This document shows, piece by piece, positions 62,124 through 64,000 of a stretch of DNA of 64,000 bases. Position 1 is the first letter of the stretch, and each line of letters opens with the position of its first letter. Made by a program: the position numbers and the translations under genes. The DNA comes from JBOGVZ01 sp050692985. GTDB lineage: Bacteria; Actinomycetota; UBA4738; CALAEC01. The notes beneath the pieces were generated by a model. That model made no database searches, was not told the DNA's origin, and worked only from the letters and a program-made list of their open reading frames with translations. The DNA lies in contig JBOGVZ010000066.1 in assembly GCA_050692985.1 (NCBI GenBank), forward strand, positions 1-64,000, written 5' to 3'.

Positions 62124-62176
62124 AGCAGACCGAGCGGCCGGACGGCGTCGTCTCCGGCTGGGATAATCCGACGGAC

Positions 62177-63109
62177 ATGCGAGCGGGCCACATCCTCGAT
62201 GCGATCGGGAACACCCCCCTGGTGGGGATCCAGCGGCTGTCGCCCACCCCGTCCGTGCGGCTGTGGGCCAAGCTCGAGGGCCAGAACCCGACCGGCTCGC
62301 TGAAGGACCGCATCGCCAAGGCCATGATCGAGGACGCCGAGGCCACCGGGGTGCTGACCCCGGAGAAGGTGATCCTCGAGCCGACCTCGGGGAACACCGG
62401 CATCGCCCTGGCCCTCGTGGCCCGCCGAAAGGGCTACCGCCTCATGGTGGTCATGCCCGAGAACGCCGGGGAGGAGCGGGTGCGGCTGCTGGAGCTCTAC
62501 GGCGCGGAGATCGTGTTCAGTCCCGCGGACGGGGGGACCAACGGCTCGATCGAGGTGGCCCGGCGGATGGCGCGGGACCCGCGCTACTTCATGCCGTTCC
62601 AGTACGGGAATCCCGCCAACCCCCGGGCCCACTACGAGGGGACCGGGGAGGAGATCGTCCGCGACCTGCCCGAGGTCACCCACTTCGTGGCCGGCCTGGG
62701 CACCGGCGGCACGCTGATGGGTGTGGGGCAGCGCCTGCGGGAGCACCGGCCCGAGGCGAAGATCATCGCCGCCGAGCCGGAGCTGGGGGAGATGGTGTAC
62801 GGGCTCCGCTCGCTCGACGAGGGCTTCGTGCCCCCGATCTTCGACGAGCGGGTCCTGGACCGGAAGTTCCTGGTGTCCTCGGTGGACGCGCTGCGGGCCA
62901 CCCGGGAGCTGGCGGAGCGGGAGGGGATCTTCGCGGGGATCTCCTCGGGGGCCGTGCTCCACGTGGCCCGCAGGATCGCCGATGAGGTCTCCGAAGGGGA
63001 TATCGTGTGCCTCCTGGCCGACGGGGGATGGAAGTACCTGTCCACCGAGGCGTGGACGGCCGACCCGGACCGGGCGGCCAAGATCGTGGAGGAGACCTTG
63101 TGGTGGTGA
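62177..63109 (+). CDS. cysM: PLP-dependent cysteine synthase, CysO-dependent type
   Basis: 310 aa. The PLP Lys is in NPTGSLKDRIA (about residue 44), TSGNTGIALAL binds substrate/phosphate, GTGGTLMGVG is the phosphate loop. Beside cysO and mec it is expected to use CysO-thiocarboxylate and O-phosphoserine, as in mycobacteria, rather than free sulfide. GATAAT (62162-62167) ends 9 nt before the ATG and may be a -10. Confidence 0.92.
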   Translation: MRAGHILDAIGNTPLVGIQRLSPTPSVRLWAKLEGQNPTGSLKDRIAKAMIEDAEATGVLTPEKVILEPTSGNTGIALALVARRKGYRLMVVMPENAGEERVRLLELYGAEIVFSPADGGTNGSIEVARRMARDPRYFMPFQYGNPANPRAHYEGTGEEIVRDLPEVTHFVAGLGTGGTLMGVGQRLREHRPEAKIIAAEPELGEMVYGLRSLDEGFVPPIFDERVLDRKFLVSSVDALRATRELAEREGIFAGISSGAVLHVARRIADEVSEGDIVCLLADGGWKYLSTEAWTADPDRAAKIVEETLWW

Positions 63110-63939
63110 GTGGGGACCCCCGGGCGGTCGGGGTGTTCGACTCCGGCGTGGGCGGGCTGACCGTGGTGCGACAGGTCCTCGACCTGCTGCCCAGGGAGGC
63201 CGTCGTGTACTTCGGCGACACCGCCCGTTCCCCGTACGGGCCCAGGGCCCTGGACGAGATCCGGGGGTTCGCTCGGGAGATCGCCGCCTACCTCCTGGAC
63301 CGCGACGTGAAGATGCTGGTGGTGGCGTGCAACTCCGTGGAGGTGGCGGCCATCGAGGACCTCACGGCCCGGGCCGGGGTCCCCGTGGTGGGGGTCATCG
63401 ACCCCGGGGTCCGGGCGGCCCTGCGGGCCACCCGCACCGGCCGGGTGGGGGTCATCGGGACGGAGGCCACGGTGCGCAGCGGAGCCTACGACCGAGCCGT
63501 GTCCGGGTCGGCGGTGCGGCTGCTCTCCCAGGCGTGCCCGGCCTTCGTGCCGTTCGTCGAGCGCGGGGACACCACGAGCGACGAGCTGGTGGGGATCGCC
63601 GAGGGGTACCTGGAACCCCTCCGGCGGGTCGGGGTGGACACCCTGATCCTGGGCTGCACCCACTACCCCCTCCTGTCGGGCCTGCTGCGGGAGATCATGG
63701 GCCCCGAGGTCGTGCTGATCTCCTCGGCTGAGGAGACGGCCAAGGACGTGTACGGGACGCTCCGGCGGCACGGGCTGCTCGCGCCCGGGGATGCCGCACC
63801 GGTCCACGAGTTCCTGTGCTCCGGCGATCCGGGGTCGTTCCGGGAGCTGGGCGCCCGCTTCCTGGGCCCCGAGGTCGGGGAGGTCAGGGCCACCAGCGTG
63901 CAGCCGGCGCCGCTCCCCGGAGGCGCCCCGTGGAGCTGA
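63106..63939 (+). CDS. murI: Glutamate racemase
   Basis: Makes D-glutamate for peptidoglycan. The catalytic pair is present: first Cys in VVACNSVEVAAIEDL and second in LGCTHYPLL; FDSGVGGLTVVRQV is the N-terminal signature. GTG 63106 overlaps the cysM stop (GTGA); a GTG one codon earlier is equally possible. 277 aa. The same order (cysM, murI) is found in mycobacteria. Confidence 0.93.
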   Translation: MSGDPRAVGVFDSGVGGLTVVRQVLDLLPREAVVYFGDTARSPYGPRALDEIRGFAREIAAYLLDRDVKMLVVACNSVEVAAIEDLTARAGVPVVGVIDPGVRAALRATRTGRVGVIGTEATVRSGAYDRAVSGSAVRLLSQACPAFVPFVERGDTTSDELVGIAEGYLEPLRRVGVDTLILGCTHYPLLSGLLREIMGPEVVLISSAEETAKDVYGTLRRHGLLAPGDAAPVHEFLCSGDPGSFRELGARFLGPEVGEVRATSVQPAPLPGGAPWS

Positions 63940-64000
63940 TCGTCCTGGGCGCCCACGGCACCTGGCCCGCCGCGGGCGGGGCCACCAGCGGCCACCTGGT
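63930..64000 (+). CDS. MBL-fold hydrolase (Rv1339-like), 3'-truncated by window edge
   Basis: GTG start after GGAGGCGCCCC, overlapping the end of murI by 10 nt. The visible residues, VELIVLGAHGTWPAAGG and then ATSGHLV, match the start of MBL-fold proteins that follow murI in actinobacteria. The mycobacterial homologue has been described as a cyclic nucleotide phosphodiesterase. Metal motifs lie beyond the window. Confidence 0.65.
   Translation, partial: MELIVLGAHGTWPAAGGATSGHL

Overview
The window is a GC-rich, densely packed chromosomal segment of an actinobacterium, most likely a deep-branching or uncultured lineage. The sequence evidence is a WhiB regulator, all three F420 genes (fbiA, fbiB, fbiC), DUF3499 and DUF5719 proteins, a DUF222/HNH protein, the CysO-type cysteine pathway, many GTG starts, 4-bp ATGA/GTGA gene overlaps, and repeated TANNNT boxes 6-7 nt before start codons (leaderless mRNAs). 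As I remember it, much of the gene order matches conserved actinobacterial blocks: LCP-rml-wbbL-manB-fbiAB-whiB-DUF3499-phosphomannomutase-SIS-sahH-comFC-hpf-secA; prfB-ftsEX-smpB; and mec-cysO-cysM-murI.

Layout. 1-12391: envelope polysaccharide cluster (LCP ligase fragment, dTDP-rhamnose genes rmlA, rmlC, rmlB, rmlD, a Wzm/Wzt exporter, glycosyltransferases, a small flippase-like protein, an NDP-sugar pyrophosphorylase). 12462-14874: secreted SpoIID-domain protein facing a DUF3105 protein. 14918-19678: F420 genes, fbiBA divergent from fbiC. 19806-26141: WhiB, a Lys/Arg-rich histone-like protein, a giant glycosyltransferase/membrane protein, DUF5719 and an L,D-transpeptidase. 26142-27521: small genes and unusual regulatory DNA (palindromic operators, a candidate small RNA). 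27522-32889: phosphomannomutase, Trm112, SIS isomerase, purine nucleoside phosphorylase, SahH and an unknown protein. 32952-39217: ComFC, a structured RNA resembling the raiA motif, HPF, a LuxR-type regulator, SecA, and RF2 with its programmed +1 frameshift. 39214-46327: membrane and glycosyltransferase genes, split transketolase, and a secreted seven-repeat protein. 46751-52492: FtsE, FtsX, M23 peptidase, S41 protease, SmpB, a frameshifted thioesterase, tmRNA. 52504-59376: accessory secreted, redox and protease genes. 59468-64000: selenocysteine-containing SelD, then the mec-moeZ-cysO-cysM-murI operon and the start of an MBL-fold gene.

Points to notice. UGA is recoded twice: as selenocysteine in selD, with a hairpin fitting the bacterial SECIS rule, and as a +1 frameshift in prfB. 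A 16-bp palindrome is shared by the whiB and DUF3499 promoters. A perfect 11-bp inverted repeat surrounds the -10 box of a small gene. The HPF leader carries a large structured RNA. Three genes have single-base frameshifts, two at G-runs and one in a short A-run, which could be assembly errors or young pseudogenes. No CRISPR array, insertion sequence, prophage or rRNA gene was recognised.
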